Below the pieces are notes generated by a model that had not been told where the DNA came from, ran no database searches, and worked only from the letters and a program-made list of their open reading frames with translations. A DNA stretch of 32,437 nt from Candidatus Bathyarchaeota archaeon. Its GTDB lineage: Archaea; Thermoproteota; Bathyarchaeia; 40CM-2-53-6. The stretch lies in assembly GCA_005881615.1 (NCBI GenBank), contig VBBR01000099.1, positions 1 to 32,437 of the forward strand, given 5' to 3'. Shown piece after piece: positions 1-7,909 of the stretch. Made by a program: the position numbers and the translations under genes. The number at the start of each line of letters is the position of its first letter. Positions within the stretch are counted from its first letter, which is position 1.

Positions 1-1044
1 ATAGCTTGTGCTTACCCCGCCTGAGTTTGCCAAGATGTCTGGGATCAGGGTGACGTCTTTCTTGAAGAGAATGTCATCAGCCTCAGGTGTCGTCGGCCCG
101 TTGGCCCCTTCAGCGACTAGCTTAGCCTTAATGTTTCGAGCGTTGTTTTCGGTAATGACGTCCTCTAGTGCTGCGGGTACGAGTATGTCTACGTCTAGTT
201 CGAGTATCTCTTCATTGGTAATGTTCTCGGTCCCGGGCAAGTTGGCCATGCTCGCATTCTTCTTCTTGTAGGCTGCGACTTCATTGAACCAGAGACCAGT
301 TTTCTTGTGAATTCCTCCCTTTGAGTCGGAGACGGCGACAACTTTGACTCCGGCCTCTTCAAGAAACATGTGAGCGAAGGAGCCTACGTTTCCCCAGCCC
401 TGGATCGCACAAGTAGCCTTCTTCAGGTCGATCTTGAGATGTCTCGCAGCTTCCTCAACACTAACCGCGACTCCCTTCCCGGTGGCTGAATCTCTTCCGA
501 GCGAGCCTCCGATTATGATCGGTTTGCCGGTTACCACCGCGTTCGCGTTATTCCTCTCGGTCTTGCTGTATTCATCCATGAACCAGGCCATAGTCTGAGA
601 ATCGGTGTAAACGTCGGGCGCGGGTATGTCGCGGAACGGACCTACTATCTCGCTGATGAGCGAGAAGAATGTTCTGGAGAGCCTTTCTAGCTCGTGTTTG
701 GATAGAAGTTTCGGGTTAACTGTGACGCCTCCCTTCGCTCCGCCGAATGGAATGCCTGCAACTGCGCACTTCCACGTCATCCACATGGATAACGCCTTTA
801 CTTCTTCGATGGTGACGTTGGGGTGGTATCTGATTCCGCCCTTGTAGGGTCCCAGGGCGTTGTTGTGCTGGCTTCTGAATCCTTGGTAGAGAAGGATTCT
901 ACCATCGTCCATCTTGACGGGGAAGTTTATGCTGAGTATCCTTCTAGGCTTTCGAAGAATTTCCTGAACGTTCTGGTCCAGCTTCATGAGATCAGCGGCG
1001 CGCTGGAACTGTTCTACTGCGATGTCGTACTGGGTTTTCTGCAT
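1..1044 (-). CDS. gdhA: Glutamate dehydrogenase, C-terminus cut by window edge
   Basis: Reading leftwards from ATG at 1044, 348 codons stay open to the window edge. The product deaminates glutamate to 2-oxoglutarate using NAD(P), linking amino-acid and central carbon metabolism in the cytoplasm. Visible signatures are the substrate-binding stretch GPYKGGIRYHP, the catalytic-lysine region KCAVAGIPFGGAKGG, and the dinucleotide-binding GWGNVGS in the C-terminal Rossmann domain. The frame runs to ANSGGVSTSY at the edge, so roughly 60-70 residues are missing relative to the usual family length of about 415. The gene is divergent from EF-1A with about 235 nt between the starts. Identification is by family motifs; cofactor preference cannot be read from this. 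Confidence 0.95.
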   Translation of the reverse strand, partial: MQKTQYDIAVEQFQRAADLMKLDQNVQEILRKPRRILSINFPVKMDDGRILLYQGFRSQHNNALGPYKGGIRYHPNVTIEEVKALSMWMTWKCAVAGIPFGGAKGGVTVNPKLLSKHELERLSRTFFSLISEIVGPFRDIPAPDVYTDSQTMAWFMDEYSKTERNNANAVVTGKPIIIGGSLGRDSATGKGVAVSVEEAARHLKIDLKKATCAIQGWGNVGSFAHMFLEEAGVKVVAVSDSKGGIHKKTGLWFNEVAAYKKKNASMANLPGTENITNEEILELDVDILVPAALEDVITENNARNIKAKLVAEGANGPTTPEADDILFKKDVTLIPDILANSGGVSTSY

Positions 1045-1217
1045 GCCGAGGCTTGACGGAGCGGCTTCGTGCTTAGAAGTGGTCTCTAGCAATCATTATG
1101 CCTTCGAATCGAACAAGCCGCGAGAAACTTCCCATTTAGACCTTTCTTCATAATTCAGGGAAAATCACAGTTCTAGATTTTTCTTCGATTTGAAGAGTGG
1201 AAACCGGAGAACAAGCC

Positions 1218-1227
1218 TTTTTATAAA
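1218..1227 (+). promoter_or_regulatory. TATA box of the EF-1A gene
   Basis: An AT-rich tttttataaa element stands alone in GC-rich flanks about 53-62 nt upstream of the EF-1A ATG. It fits an archaeal box A with initiation near 1250 and a leader of about 30 nt. Confidence 0.6.
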
Positions 1228-1279
1228 GAAACCGGGTGTTTGCTCTCTTCGTTTCGAGAAAGGAGTTTGAACTAAGACA

Positions 1280-2578
1280 ATGTCCGCAAAACCCCATCTC
1301 AACCTAATTGTGATGGGTCATGTTGACCACGGAAAGAGTACGCTGACAGGTCACCTTCTGTTCGATGCAGGGTACATCGATCAGAAAACGATCGAGCAGT
1401 ATGCGAAGGAGTCTGAAAAAACTGGAGCCGGTGATACTTTCAAGTACGCCTGGGTCCTAGACACGATCAAGGAAGAGAGGGAAAGAGGAGTTACTATCGA
1501 TCTCTCTTTCCAAAAGTTTGAGACTCCGAAGAATTTCTACACTATAATCGACGCGCCCGGACACCGAGACTTCATCAAGAACATGATCACCGGCGCAAGC
1601 CAAGCAGACGTCGCAATTCTCGTCATCTCAGGTAAGAAGGGCGAATTCGAAGTCGCCGTCGGACCTGGCGGTCAAGCGAGAGAGCACGCTTACCTTGCAA
1701 GAACCCTCGGAGTCAAGAACCTGGTCGTCGCCATCAACAAAATGGACGACCAGACAGTCAAGTATTCCGAGGAACGATACAAAGAATGCCGGAAAGAACT
1801 CGAAGGATTGCTCAAGACTGTAGGCTTCGACATTACAAAAATCCCGTTCGTCCCGACTAGCGGATGGCTAGGCGACAACCTGTCAAAAAAGAGCACCAAC
1901 ACCCCGTGGTACAAGGGAGTTACAGTGTTCGATGCGCTAAACGATTTCATTCCACCACCGAAGCCATTGGACAAACCACTGCGCGTCCCGATACAGGACG
2001 TGTATACGATCACCGGAGTTGGAACCGTCCCAGTAGGACGTGTTGAAACAGGTGTCGTAAAGGACGGCGACAAGGTCATCTTCAATCCCTCTGGAAAACT
2101 CGGCGAAGTAAAATCTATCGAAACCCATCACGTGCGCATGACAAAAGCGGAGCCGGGAGACAACATCGGCTTCAACATCAGAGGCGTTGCAAAGAACGAA
2201 ATCGGACGGGGAGAAGTCATGGGCCACACAGATAAACCGCCGACGATCGCGAAAGAGTTCATTGGACAGATCATCATCATCTACCACCCGACAGCTATCG
2301 CCGCAGGATACACGCCGGTCTTGCACGCGCACACTGCTACAGTCGGTGTGACATTCGAGGAACTGATCAAGAAGATCGACCCACGAACAGGTCAGGTGGT
2401 AGAGGAAAAGCCCAGCTTCCTCAAGGTCGGAGACAGCGCCCTTGTAAAGATGAAACCCTTGCACAACATGGTCCTGGAAGCTTTCTCGGATATTCCAGAG
2501 CTTGGAAGGTTTGCTATTCGGGACATGGGCAGCACCGTCGGGGTCGGCGTTGTCAAAGAGATCATCACGAAGGGCTAG
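1280..2578 (+). CDS. tuf: Translation elongation factor 1A (aEF-1A)
   Basis: This 432-residue GTPase delivers aminoacyl-tRNA to the ribosome. G1 is GHVDHGKST (about residues 13-21), G3 is DAPGHRDF and G4 is NKMD. The eukaryote/archaeal-type insertions (for example KEERERGVTIDLSFQKFE) and the C-terminal beta-barrel domains are complete, ending GVGVVKEIITKG. Length and start agree with archaeal homologues. It is followed by rps10, a neighbour pairing common in archaea, although here 490 nt separate them and rps10 has its own TATA box. Long open frames on the opposite strand are codon-structure shadows. Confidence 0.98.
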   Translation: MSAKPHLNLIVMGHVDHGKSTLTGHLLFDAGYIDQKTIEQYAKESEKTGAGDTFKYAWVLDTIKEERERGVTIDLSFQKFETPKNFYTIIDAPGHRDFIKNMITGASQADVAILVISGKKGEFEVAVGPGGQAREHAYLARTLGVKNLVVAINKMDDQTVKYSEERYKECRKELEGLLKTVGFDITKIPFVPTSGWLGDNLSKKSTNTPWYKGVTVFDALNDFIPPPKPLDKPLRVPIQDVYTITGVGTVPVGRVETGVVKDGDKVIFNPSGKLGEVKSIETHHVRMTKAEPGDNIGFNIRGVAKNEIGRGEVMGHTDKPPTIAKEFIGQIIIIYHPTAIAAGYTPVLHAHTATVGVTFEELIKKIDPRTGQVVEEKPSFLKVGDSALVKMKPLHNMVLEAFSDIPELGRFAIRDMGSTVGVGVVKEIITKG

Positions 2579-2605
2579 CTCGAAACCATTGTAACAATCC
2601 AGGGA

Positions 2606-2632
2606 ATACTCCAAGACCCTGACCGGGAGTAT
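2606..2632 (+). terminator. Possible stem-loop downstream of EF-1A
   Basis: ATACTCC (2606-2612) can pair with GGAGTAT (2626-2632) across a 13-nt loop, 28 nt after the EF-1A stop. No long T-run follows, so a 3'-end role is only suggested by position. A second small hairpin, CTATCG/CGATAG at 2736-2751, is followed by a T-rich stretch and is an alternative 3'-end site. Confidence 0.3.
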
Positions 2633-3004
2633 GGGTTGTCTGTCCTGACTGAACGCTCAGTTGTCTAGCTGTCTTTCGATCTTGTACGTCGTTGTGACGT
2701 TCACTGATGGACTGAGGCAGACTGGTCGTCTAACACTATCGAAACCGATAGGCTTTTCTTGGCAAAAAGTTCACTCAAGCGCTGCATCTGGTGTTATTAT
2801 CTCCCGGAATGCTCCTCATCCTATAGCCCGCCTAGTGTACAGCAGGAAGCAGAGATGGGACGCGGGCTTGGAAGCTTAGGCTAGGCATCAATTGAGTGTG
2901 TCGCTACCCGCCAGTAACTGTGGCTCACTGTCTAGAATGTTGTCTTTTCTTCAGGGAACGCATGAGTTTCACTCCCTCGGTTTGCGCGGGAGTTTACACC
3001 AAGG
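2633..3004. other. Intergenic stretch with no recognisable gene
   Basis: Between EF-1A and rps10 I find no tRNA, no convincing coding frame and no long repeat. A 72-codon open frame at 2661-2879 has a low-complexity, non-protein-like translation and no ribosome-binding site. The only structure noted is the small CTATCG/CGATAG hairpin at 2736-2751. Confidence 0.5.
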
Positions 3005-3011
3005 TTTTTAA
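3005..3011 (+). promoter_or_regulatory. TATA box of rps10
   Basis: TTTTTAA sits 59-65 nt upstream of the rps10 start, in otherwise GC-rich sequence. It indicates that rps10 is transcribed independently of EF-1A. Confidence 0.45.
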
Positions 3012-3069
3012 CCGCACCGGACCCGCGCTGACTCTTCGCTGCAAAGGTCGACAATGAAGGTATCTTGGG

Positions 3070-3378
3070 TTGGTTTCCAAAGCTAGAATTCGCCTGTCCA
3101 GCACAGACCCACAGGACATCAACACCATCTGTACCGAGATCAAAGACATAGCCGACAAGACAGGCGTCAAACTGAAAGGACCGATACCACTGCCGACCAA
3201 GAAGCTAATTGTCCCGTCCCGAAAATCGCCGGCGGGACAGGGAACTCATACCTTCGACAAGTGGGAGATGAGGATTCACAAACGCCTCATCGACGTAGAC
3301 CCGAACGAACGATTCTTGAAAAGACTGATGAGGATAAGAGCCCCGGACGATGTTTTCATCGAAATAGAACTTTTGTAA
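3070..3378 (+). CDS. rps10: 30S ribosomal protein S10 (uS10)
   Basis: This 102-residue protein of the 30S head matches archaeal uS10 along its whole length. It starts [13 protein letters not shown], has the conserved core [18 protein letters not shown], and then [17 protein letters not shown] near the C-terminus. The start is TTG at 3070. An upstream ATG at 3054 is out of frame, and the family N-terminus (MSKARIRL) fits the TTG. The gene ends 3 nt before the stop of the convergent beta-propeller gene. Confidence 0.96.
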   Translation: MVSKARIRLSSTDPQDINTICTEIKDIADKTGVKLKGPIPLPTKKLIVPSRKSPAGQGTHTFDKWEMRIHKRLIDVDPNERFLKRLMRIRAPDDVFIEIELL

Positions 3379-3381
3379 GAA

Positions 3382-4899
3382 CTACTTCCTCGTCCGTCTC
3401 ACAGATTTCGCTTTTGGCTTTCGTTGCTTCACGTATATGGTGAAGCTACCGAGTATAATCGTTGACACGAACCCAACGGCAACATATGACACCGACGAAT
3501 CAACGACATTTACTCTTACAAATACGTTGAGACTTACTTGTCCGTTGAATGCGGTCAATGCCACATACCGTTGCCCTAGCGTCGCGTTCCAAGCTGCAGA
3601 AACCGTGATGCTCGTTGAGTACTGGTTGCTTGCGGGTACAATGTCCATTTGAGAGGAGCTGTAGATTTGTGGAGGATAATAAAGCGGTGAGTCCTGAGTT
3701 ACTGCTGAAGAATTGAGTGAGAATTCTCCTTGGTCCATTGAGTTGACAACGACCGGTACTCGTTGATAGCCACCCCTTTGAACAACTACGTCGGATGGCA
3801 CGCTATTGACACTGATTGCGACGGGTACACTAGCGTTCACGTAGCCTATCTGGCCCAGTGCCCAGGCGACAAACCATACGAGGTTGTTCGGCCCAGGCAT
3901 CGCCCACCACATTAGCGGAAGAGAACTCCCTGGGACTTGGTACTCGGTGAGAACGCCAGTCGACGGATCATAACGAGCAACCCGTCCAGCATTGTGTTCG
4001 GAGAACCAGACTGTATTCTTATTCTTCGGGTCAACAAAAATGGCGTTAGGAAGACCATAGACACAGTTGTCGTGACAGTAACCAATCGGAAACACCTTCC
4101 ACTGCGTCGTCTGAGGACTGAACACACCAAACTGGTTGGTGCCATGATCCGTGAACCAAACGTTCCCTGAAGCATCAACTGCCACCTGCTCGGGGAAGGC
4201 CAAGTTAACGGAGGAAGGTGGGGAAAACTCGCTAAACGATGGAGAAACTCCGAGAATGAGACGGCCGATCTTTTTCGACCCGCCCTCGGCGAACCAGATT
4301 GCGTTACCGGGAGGAGCAATGGCAAGTCCTTGAGCTATCGCTCCGCTAGTTGGGACTGAATAGGTCTGGTTCGAGTTGCTCAAGGGGTCGTACACCGCGA
4401 TGCTACTCGAACCCGATGCTCCCACCATCGACATCCAAATCTTACCCTGAGGATCAGCAGCGAGGTATTGGATGCTTTGGTTTGGAAAGGTAATTGCTTT
4501 TGTCTCGCTCGCCTTGCTTGTATCATAAAATGCCAGTGTCGAGTTTTCAGTAAACCAAACCTTGCCAGAGGGGTTTGATGGATCGGCGAGAATCGAGCTG
4601 ACTATGACATTTGTTAGATTAAGGACTCCTTTCGAGGTTCCATCGATGAAGAACTCTCTGATCTGCGATCTGGGAGGGGTGGCTATGCCGGCAACCCAAA
4701 CTGTCGAACTGGTTGGATAGATGAGCCAAGGGCTCGGGCTCGAATCGGGGACCTTCGGCAGAAGAGTCACATATGGCTGAGCGCTGGTTTGAAGAGCAAC
4801 TGTTGGGCCGACCGTGTGAAATGGCACGCTTGGCATTATATCGAATGAGGAGAAAACACAGAGAATCAGGAATGGTCCAATCACGTATGATAGTCGCAT
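3382..4899 (-). CDS. Exported Vgb/streptogramin-lyase-like beta-propeller with C-terminal anchor
   Basis: This 505-residue protein has an N-terminal hydrophobic signal (MRLSYVIGPFLILCVFSS). Its body holds repeated blades with the signature D..G.vWFTe, for example SGKVWFTENST, GNAIWFAEGGSKKIG, GNVWFTDHGTNQFG and NTVWFSEHNAGRVARYDP, typical of Vgb-like six- to seven-bladed propellers. A beta-sandwich-like region follows, then one transmembrane helix (about 470-490) and a basic tail (KQRKPKAKSVRRTRK). This predicts an extracytoplasmic propeller with its C-terminus in the cytoplasm. Many archaeal members lack demonstrated lyase activity, so substrate and reaction are unknown. It lies 22 nt downstream of the cupredoxin gene, which suggests co-transcription. 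Confidence 0.8.
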   Translation of the reverse strand: MRLSYVIGPFLILCVFSSFDIMPSVPFHTVGPTVALQTSAQPYVTLLPKVPDSSPSPWLIYPTSSTVWVAGIATPPRSQIREFFIDGTSKGVLNLTNVIVSSILADPSNPSGKVWFTENSTLAFYDTSKASETKAITFPNQSIQYLAADPQGKIWMSMVGASGSSSIAVYDPLSNSNQTYSVPTSGAIAQGLAIAPPGNAIWFAEGGSKKIGRLILGVSPSFSEFSPPSSVNLAFPEQVAVDASGNVWFTDHGTNQFGVFSPQTTQWKVFPIGYCHDNCVYGLPNAIFVDPKNKNTVWFSEHNAGRVARYDPSTGVLTEYQVPGSSLPLMWWAMPGPNNLVWFVAWALGQIGYVNASVPVAISVNSVPSDVVVQRGGYQRVPVVVNSMDQGEFSLNSSAVTQDSPLYYPPQIYSSSQMDIVPASNQYSTSITVSAAWNATLGQRYVALTAFNGQVSLNVFVRVNVVDSSVSYVAVGFVSTIILGSFTIYVKQRKPKAKSVRRTRK

Positions 4900-4921
4900 G
4901 GTATTCCTTTCTGGACGAGGC

Positions 4922-5344
4922 TTAGGCTACATTCAGAAGACCATTTTGCATTAAGTAGTGAACTGTGCACTTGCTGGTGCAGTAAATCCTGAACTGTCCA
5001 ATCCTTGTTGCTTGAAATTGCAATTTCTGGTGGTCCCCCCCGACAAGCTCCAAACCAACGTTGGAATAGGAGGCCACCGCGAACCCGTGAGCTTGAGTAT
5101 CGTTATTGATCACAGTGAAAACCACTGTGTCACAACGCTGAACCGAAATAACTGGCCAAGGCCCACTTTGTGATCCACTCCCATTATAACCAGTCAAATC
5201 TATGATAATGGTGAAAGCGCGAATTGTTCCTGTCACGCTGGAACAGGGAGACGGGGGAGGGCTGAGAACAACCGCGAACACTCCTCCTGCTCCGAGAGAC
5301 ACGGTAACGAGCGCGACTATGATTATCTCGCTGGTTCGCAACAA
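4922..5344 (-). CDS. Membrane-anchored CuA-like cupredoxin, shortened loop
   Basis: This 140-residue protein starts at TTG 5344 (a second in-frame TTG is at 5341). An N-terminal hydrophobic helix (about 7-28) anchors it outside the membrane. The rest is one cupredoxin domain resembling the CuA domain of cytochrome oxidase subunit II: a His in DTQAHGFAV (H86), then the ligand loop YCTSKCTVHYLM (C122, C126, H129, M132). Classical CuA loops are C-x3-C-x3-H-x2-M; here it is C-x3-C-x2-H-x2-M. Two further cysteines (C34, C71) could form a disulfide. The same shortened loop occurs in the paralogue at 11983-12525, which argues against a sequencing error. An electron-transfer or copper-carrier role is inferred. 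Confidence 0.8.
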   Translation of the reverse strand: MLRTSEIIIVALVTVSLGAGGVFAVVLSPPPSPCSSVTGTIRAFTIIIDLTGYNGSGSQSGPWPVISVQRCDTVVFTVINNDTQAHGFAVASYSNVGLELVGGDHQKLQFQATRIGQFRIYCTSKCTVHYLMQNGLLNVA

Positions 5345-5533
5345 TTACACCAAGGTCTCGTTCAGACGCAACTAGCCGGCCAGAAATCCACATAGACCAC
5401 GCTAATAGAGCCATCGTCAATAGGTTCCACATGGTTGGCGTTGGTCGAGACAGTCACAGAAGATGGCCTTGCACCCTTCGGTGCCGGACGGGTCAGATGG
5501 AAGGCTCGTCCTAACCTTAGTCTTTTTCTTCGG

Positions 5534-6124
5534 CTAACTGTATGTTATTACTATGTCATCTTGCACGCAGGGCTGGACAACGCAGAGAGCTGTTGAGGGT
5601 GCGGCGTTATGAGGGAAGACGTGTTTGTCAAACTTTGTGTCGGGACTGCCATTTACTGTCATCGTTAGACTATGTGTTCCTCCGACCGGAGCCTTGTCGT
5701 CAAAGATCTGTGTTGAGTTGAATATGGCTCTTGTAGGGTTGTTTTCCCGATGTCCCCACAAGAGGAACCAGTCCCCCAGAGTGTAGTCTCTGTTTTGATC
5801 CGTCTCGATATGGAGTACACCTGTCGCATCATGGGTATGAATGGGCTGTTGGCACCCGTTGTCAATTGTCCCTGAGGGCGGAAAGGGAAAGTTTGCTCCG
5901 TTTATTGTGATCGTCAGATTAGGATGAGAGTGGTAGATGGAGCCGGTTACACAATGGCTCAGGTAGTCCGGTAGAGGTACAAGGTTCGGGGTCCCGTGAA
6001 AGGTCAGTACAGCGACCACCACTATTGCGATAAGAGCGATTAAAATGATGAGAGTGGTTAGCGTTCTCTGTCTCCGTTTCTTCTTGACGTCCCCGAGAAT
6101 CTTCTGCTTTCGGGTTTGAGACAT
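5534..6124 (-). CDS. Membrane-anchored extracytoplasmic protein with HTHD motif
   Basis: I take ATG 6124 as the start, giving 196 residues. The open frame reaches 6355, but that extension overlaps the tRNA-like region and looks non-coding. A basic N-terminus (KKKRRQR) precedes one transmembrane helix (about 22-45), and the rest should lie outside. The conserved core is CVTGSIYHSHPNLTI..., then CQQPIHTHDATGVLHIE, then YTLGDWFLLWG, with a cysteine pair near the end (LCVVQPC). The clustered histidines suggest metal binding, and I recall similar HTHD-type proteins from archaea and cyanobacteria. No enzymatic function is known to me. It lies 189 nt upstream of the cupredoxin gene on the same strand. 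Confidence 0.7.
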   Translation of the reverse strand: MSQTRKQKILGDVKKKRRQRTLTTLIILIALIAIVVVAVLTFHGTPNLVPLPDYLSHCVTGSIYHSHPNLTITINGANFPFPPSGTIDNGCQQPIHTHDATGVLHIETDQNRDYTLGDWFLLWGHRENNPTRAIFNSTQIFDDKAPVGGTHSLTMTVNGSPDTKFDKHVFPHNAAPSTALCVVQPCVQDDIVITYS

Positions 6125-6270
6125 CGAGATAACCCTATGAGGGTGATAGGTGCATTCGAGCAATAATATCTTTCCCGCGGACATCGAATAGAGAGCAGCA
6201 GGCCCTAAGCCATCTGTCGAGAGCGCGAGCCTCAAGGCATATTTGAGAAGGCTGACGAGGGATTTTTCCT

Positions 6271-6448
6271 GCGGGGGTACCAGAGTCAGGTCAAATATCT
6301 GACCAAATGGGCGGGTCGCGCCTAGCACGCGCGCGCTACACTCAAGACCCAACACGGCAAAGGCATCGATACGATTGATGCCTTGGCAAAACGCGGGTGT
6401 GCTATCCCGTGGCGTAGGCCTTCGTGGGTTCGAATCCCACCCCCCGCA
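6271..6448 (+). tRNA. tRNA-Leu-like gene with interrupted body (introns or decay)
   Basis: GCGGGGG at 6271-6277 pairs perfectly with CCCCCGC at 6441-6447, followed by A at 6448 and an encoded CCA. The T-arm is GTGGG/CCCAC at 6424-6440, and the variable arm tggcgtaggcct is typical of archaeal tRNA-Leu. The 5' part (6271-6293) also resembles tRNA-Leu through the D-loop (GAGTCAGGTCAAA). The total is 178 nt against about 85 expected, so roughly 90 nt are extra. CTCAAGA at 6341-6347 matches a tRNA-Leu(CAA) anticodon loop. A strong hairpin (AAGGCATCGAT/ATTGATGCCTT, 6359-6384) lies in the 3' intervening part. I could not draw convincing bulge-helix-bulge sites for every junction, so intron boundaries are unresolved and a decayed gene is possible. 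Confidence 0.5.
6407..6448 (+). repeat. Left attachment repeat (tRNA-Leu 3' end)
   Basis: These 42 nt (ccgtggcgtagg ... ccgca) recur at 9407-9449 with one substitution and one extra C, in the same orientation. This copy retains a perfect T-stem and acceptor stem, so it is the host tRNA end of the integrated element. Confidence 0.85.
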
Positions 6449-6452
6449 CCAT

Positions 6453-7253
6453 GAGCGTTACCCACTGCAGGCCAAAGCTCTAGAGCATGCATTCTGGCTG
6501 AAGAGAGAAGGATACCGAGAAAGTACCATGGTCTCTAGGGTGAAACTCCTAGCAGGATTGGCCAAGAAGGCCCATCTTCTAGATCCAGAATCTGTGAAAG
6601 AGGCCATAGCCACGCTAGATGTCACAGAGGCCAGGAAAGAGAACATAGTATGCGTTTACGGAGGCTTCCGCAGGCAGAACAACGTGCCATTCAATCCGCC
6701 AAGGTATCACAGGGTAGAGCGCCTGCCCTTCATTCCTCCAGAGTCTGAAGTAGACCAGTTGAAAGCAGGTCTTGGAGGCAAGACAACAACGTTTCTCCAG
6801 ACGATCAAGGAGACCGCAGGCCCGCCGGGAAAAGTCTGGAGGCTTAGATGGCTAGACCTAGACTTGGCGGGGCAGACCATCACGATAGCCCCTGAGAAGA
6901 ACAGCAACCCCAGACAGTTCAGAGTCTCAACAAAACTGGTCTCTATGATGGGCTAGACTTAGCTAGGAAACTGGAAAGTCCCAGGATGGCCAAGATCGGC
7001 TTCAAGACCCTCCGGCGCTGGAAGGCCTCGACTCTCTACCATCAGACCCGAGACATCTTACTCGTAATGAGAACTTTGGGACACAAGGATATTCGAAACA
7101 CGCTGGTCTACACTCATCTTTTTGGACCCCAGAGACGATGAGTACGTATGCAAAACAGCCAAGTCCCTAGCTGAGGCAGGTTCTTTGATAGAGGCAGGAT
7201 TCGAATACGTGACCGAGCTAGATGGTCTGAAACTGTTTCGTAAGAGGAGGTAG
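6453..7253 (+). pseudogene. Tyrosine recombinase (integrase), inactivated
   Basis: The frame opens beside the tRNA without an in-frame ATG, GTG or TTG near its 5' end. It reads ERYPLQAKALEHAFWLKREG... through an archaeal core-binding domain (LKNSNPRQFR-like) to a TAG at 6954-6956. Coding similarity resumes in another frame from about 6970 (KTLRRWKASTLYHQT...LGHKDIRNTLVYTHL) to a stop at 7139-7141. It resumes again in a third frame (DEYVCKTAKSLAEAG...LFRKRR) to 7253. So there are at least two frameshifts. Catalytic residues are also lost: the first Arg region reads KETAGPPGK instead of an ET-G-MR-PGE-like motif, and the expected HTLRHWK is KTLRRWK. The LGHK and final Tyr (VYTH) remain. Confidence 0.85.
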
Positions 7254-7256
7254 GGA

Positions 7257-7778
7257 TTGCTGGGCGAGAAGTATCTTGGCGGCCTGATGAGTGCCTCGTT
7301 GAAGAAGGGAGAGTGGTATGGAGGATGGGCCGGCTACGGCCTGTATGCCACTGACCAAAGATTGATCGGAATCAGGAATCGAAAATACAGTCTCAGGTGG
7401 CTGGGCGGGATAACTCTCGGTGGACTAGTTGCGGGGGTCATTGAATTCGTGATATTTGGAGGATTATCGGTAGGAATTCTTGTAGGTGCTTGCATAGGCC
7501 TTATGATCGGAATCACCGCTGAAATAGCTTCGACAAGGCCAGCACCCCAGACCATTCCAGACTTAGAGTTGAGAAAGGACTTCCAAGTATACAGATTTGA
7601 AATCTCCCTGATCGAGATGAAGAAGCCGGGCTTGAGATTTGGTCATCTAAATATTGTTCTCAAATCTGGTGAGAATATCAAGATTCAGATTGGGTATAGG
7701 AACGTGTTTCAAGCTGTTAGGAGTTTGGTGTTGACATTTGCCGACTTTGAACCAAGCGTAGACTTTCGTGAGGTTTAG
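7257..7778 (+). CDS. PH-like membrane protein of unknown function
   Basis: This 173-residue protein starts at TTG 7257, supported by a strong AGGAGGT (7245-7251) that overlaps the end of the integrase remnant. Residues about 20-45 (GYGLYATDQRLIGIRNRKYSLRW) and 107-165 look like the two halves of a small beta-rich PH-like fold, as in archaeal proteins with the pattern G.Y.TdqRliG. A hydrophobic hairpin of two transmembrane segments (about 49-92) separates them. I do not know its function. It appears intact despite lying in a decayed element. Confidence 0.65.
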   Translation: MLGEKYLGGLMSASLKKGEWYGGWAGYGLYATDQRLIGIRNRKYSLRWLGGITLGGLVAGVIEFVIFGGLSVGILVGACIGLMIGITAEIASTRPAPQTIPDLELRKDFQVYRFEISLIEMKKPGLRFGHLNIVLKSGENIKIQIGYRNVFQAVRSLVLTFADFEPSVDFREV

Positions 7779-7909
7779 ATTTCCGATGGTGATTGTTCAG
7801 AAAACGATCAAAGGAGTCTCGTGTGGAAGAAGATGAGGAGAAGACATTCTTCTATGATCTAGCTTGAGCATTTGTTCTTGCGGCTTTGTGGTAGAAGCTA
7901 GTAGTTGGG

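Noticed and set aside
1690-2614. Long open frames antisense to EF-1A (1690-2085, 1937-2614)
   Set aside because: They mirror the codon bias of the highly conserved EF-1A gene, have no recognisable domains and no start signals.
2661-2879. 72-codon open frame between EF-1A and rps10
   Set aside because: The translation has no protein-like pattern or ribosome-binding site, and lies in a likely untranscribed gap.
6125-6355. N-terminal extension of the HTHD protein to 6355
   Set aside because: It would overlap the tRNA-like gene and adds a non-protein-like stretch. The basic residues and membrane helix right after ATG 6124 fit a normal start.
6375-6452. Integrase start at ATG 6375
   Set aside because: The segment is the tRNA itself read as protein (GVGLRGFESHPPH), so it cannot be the native N-terminus.
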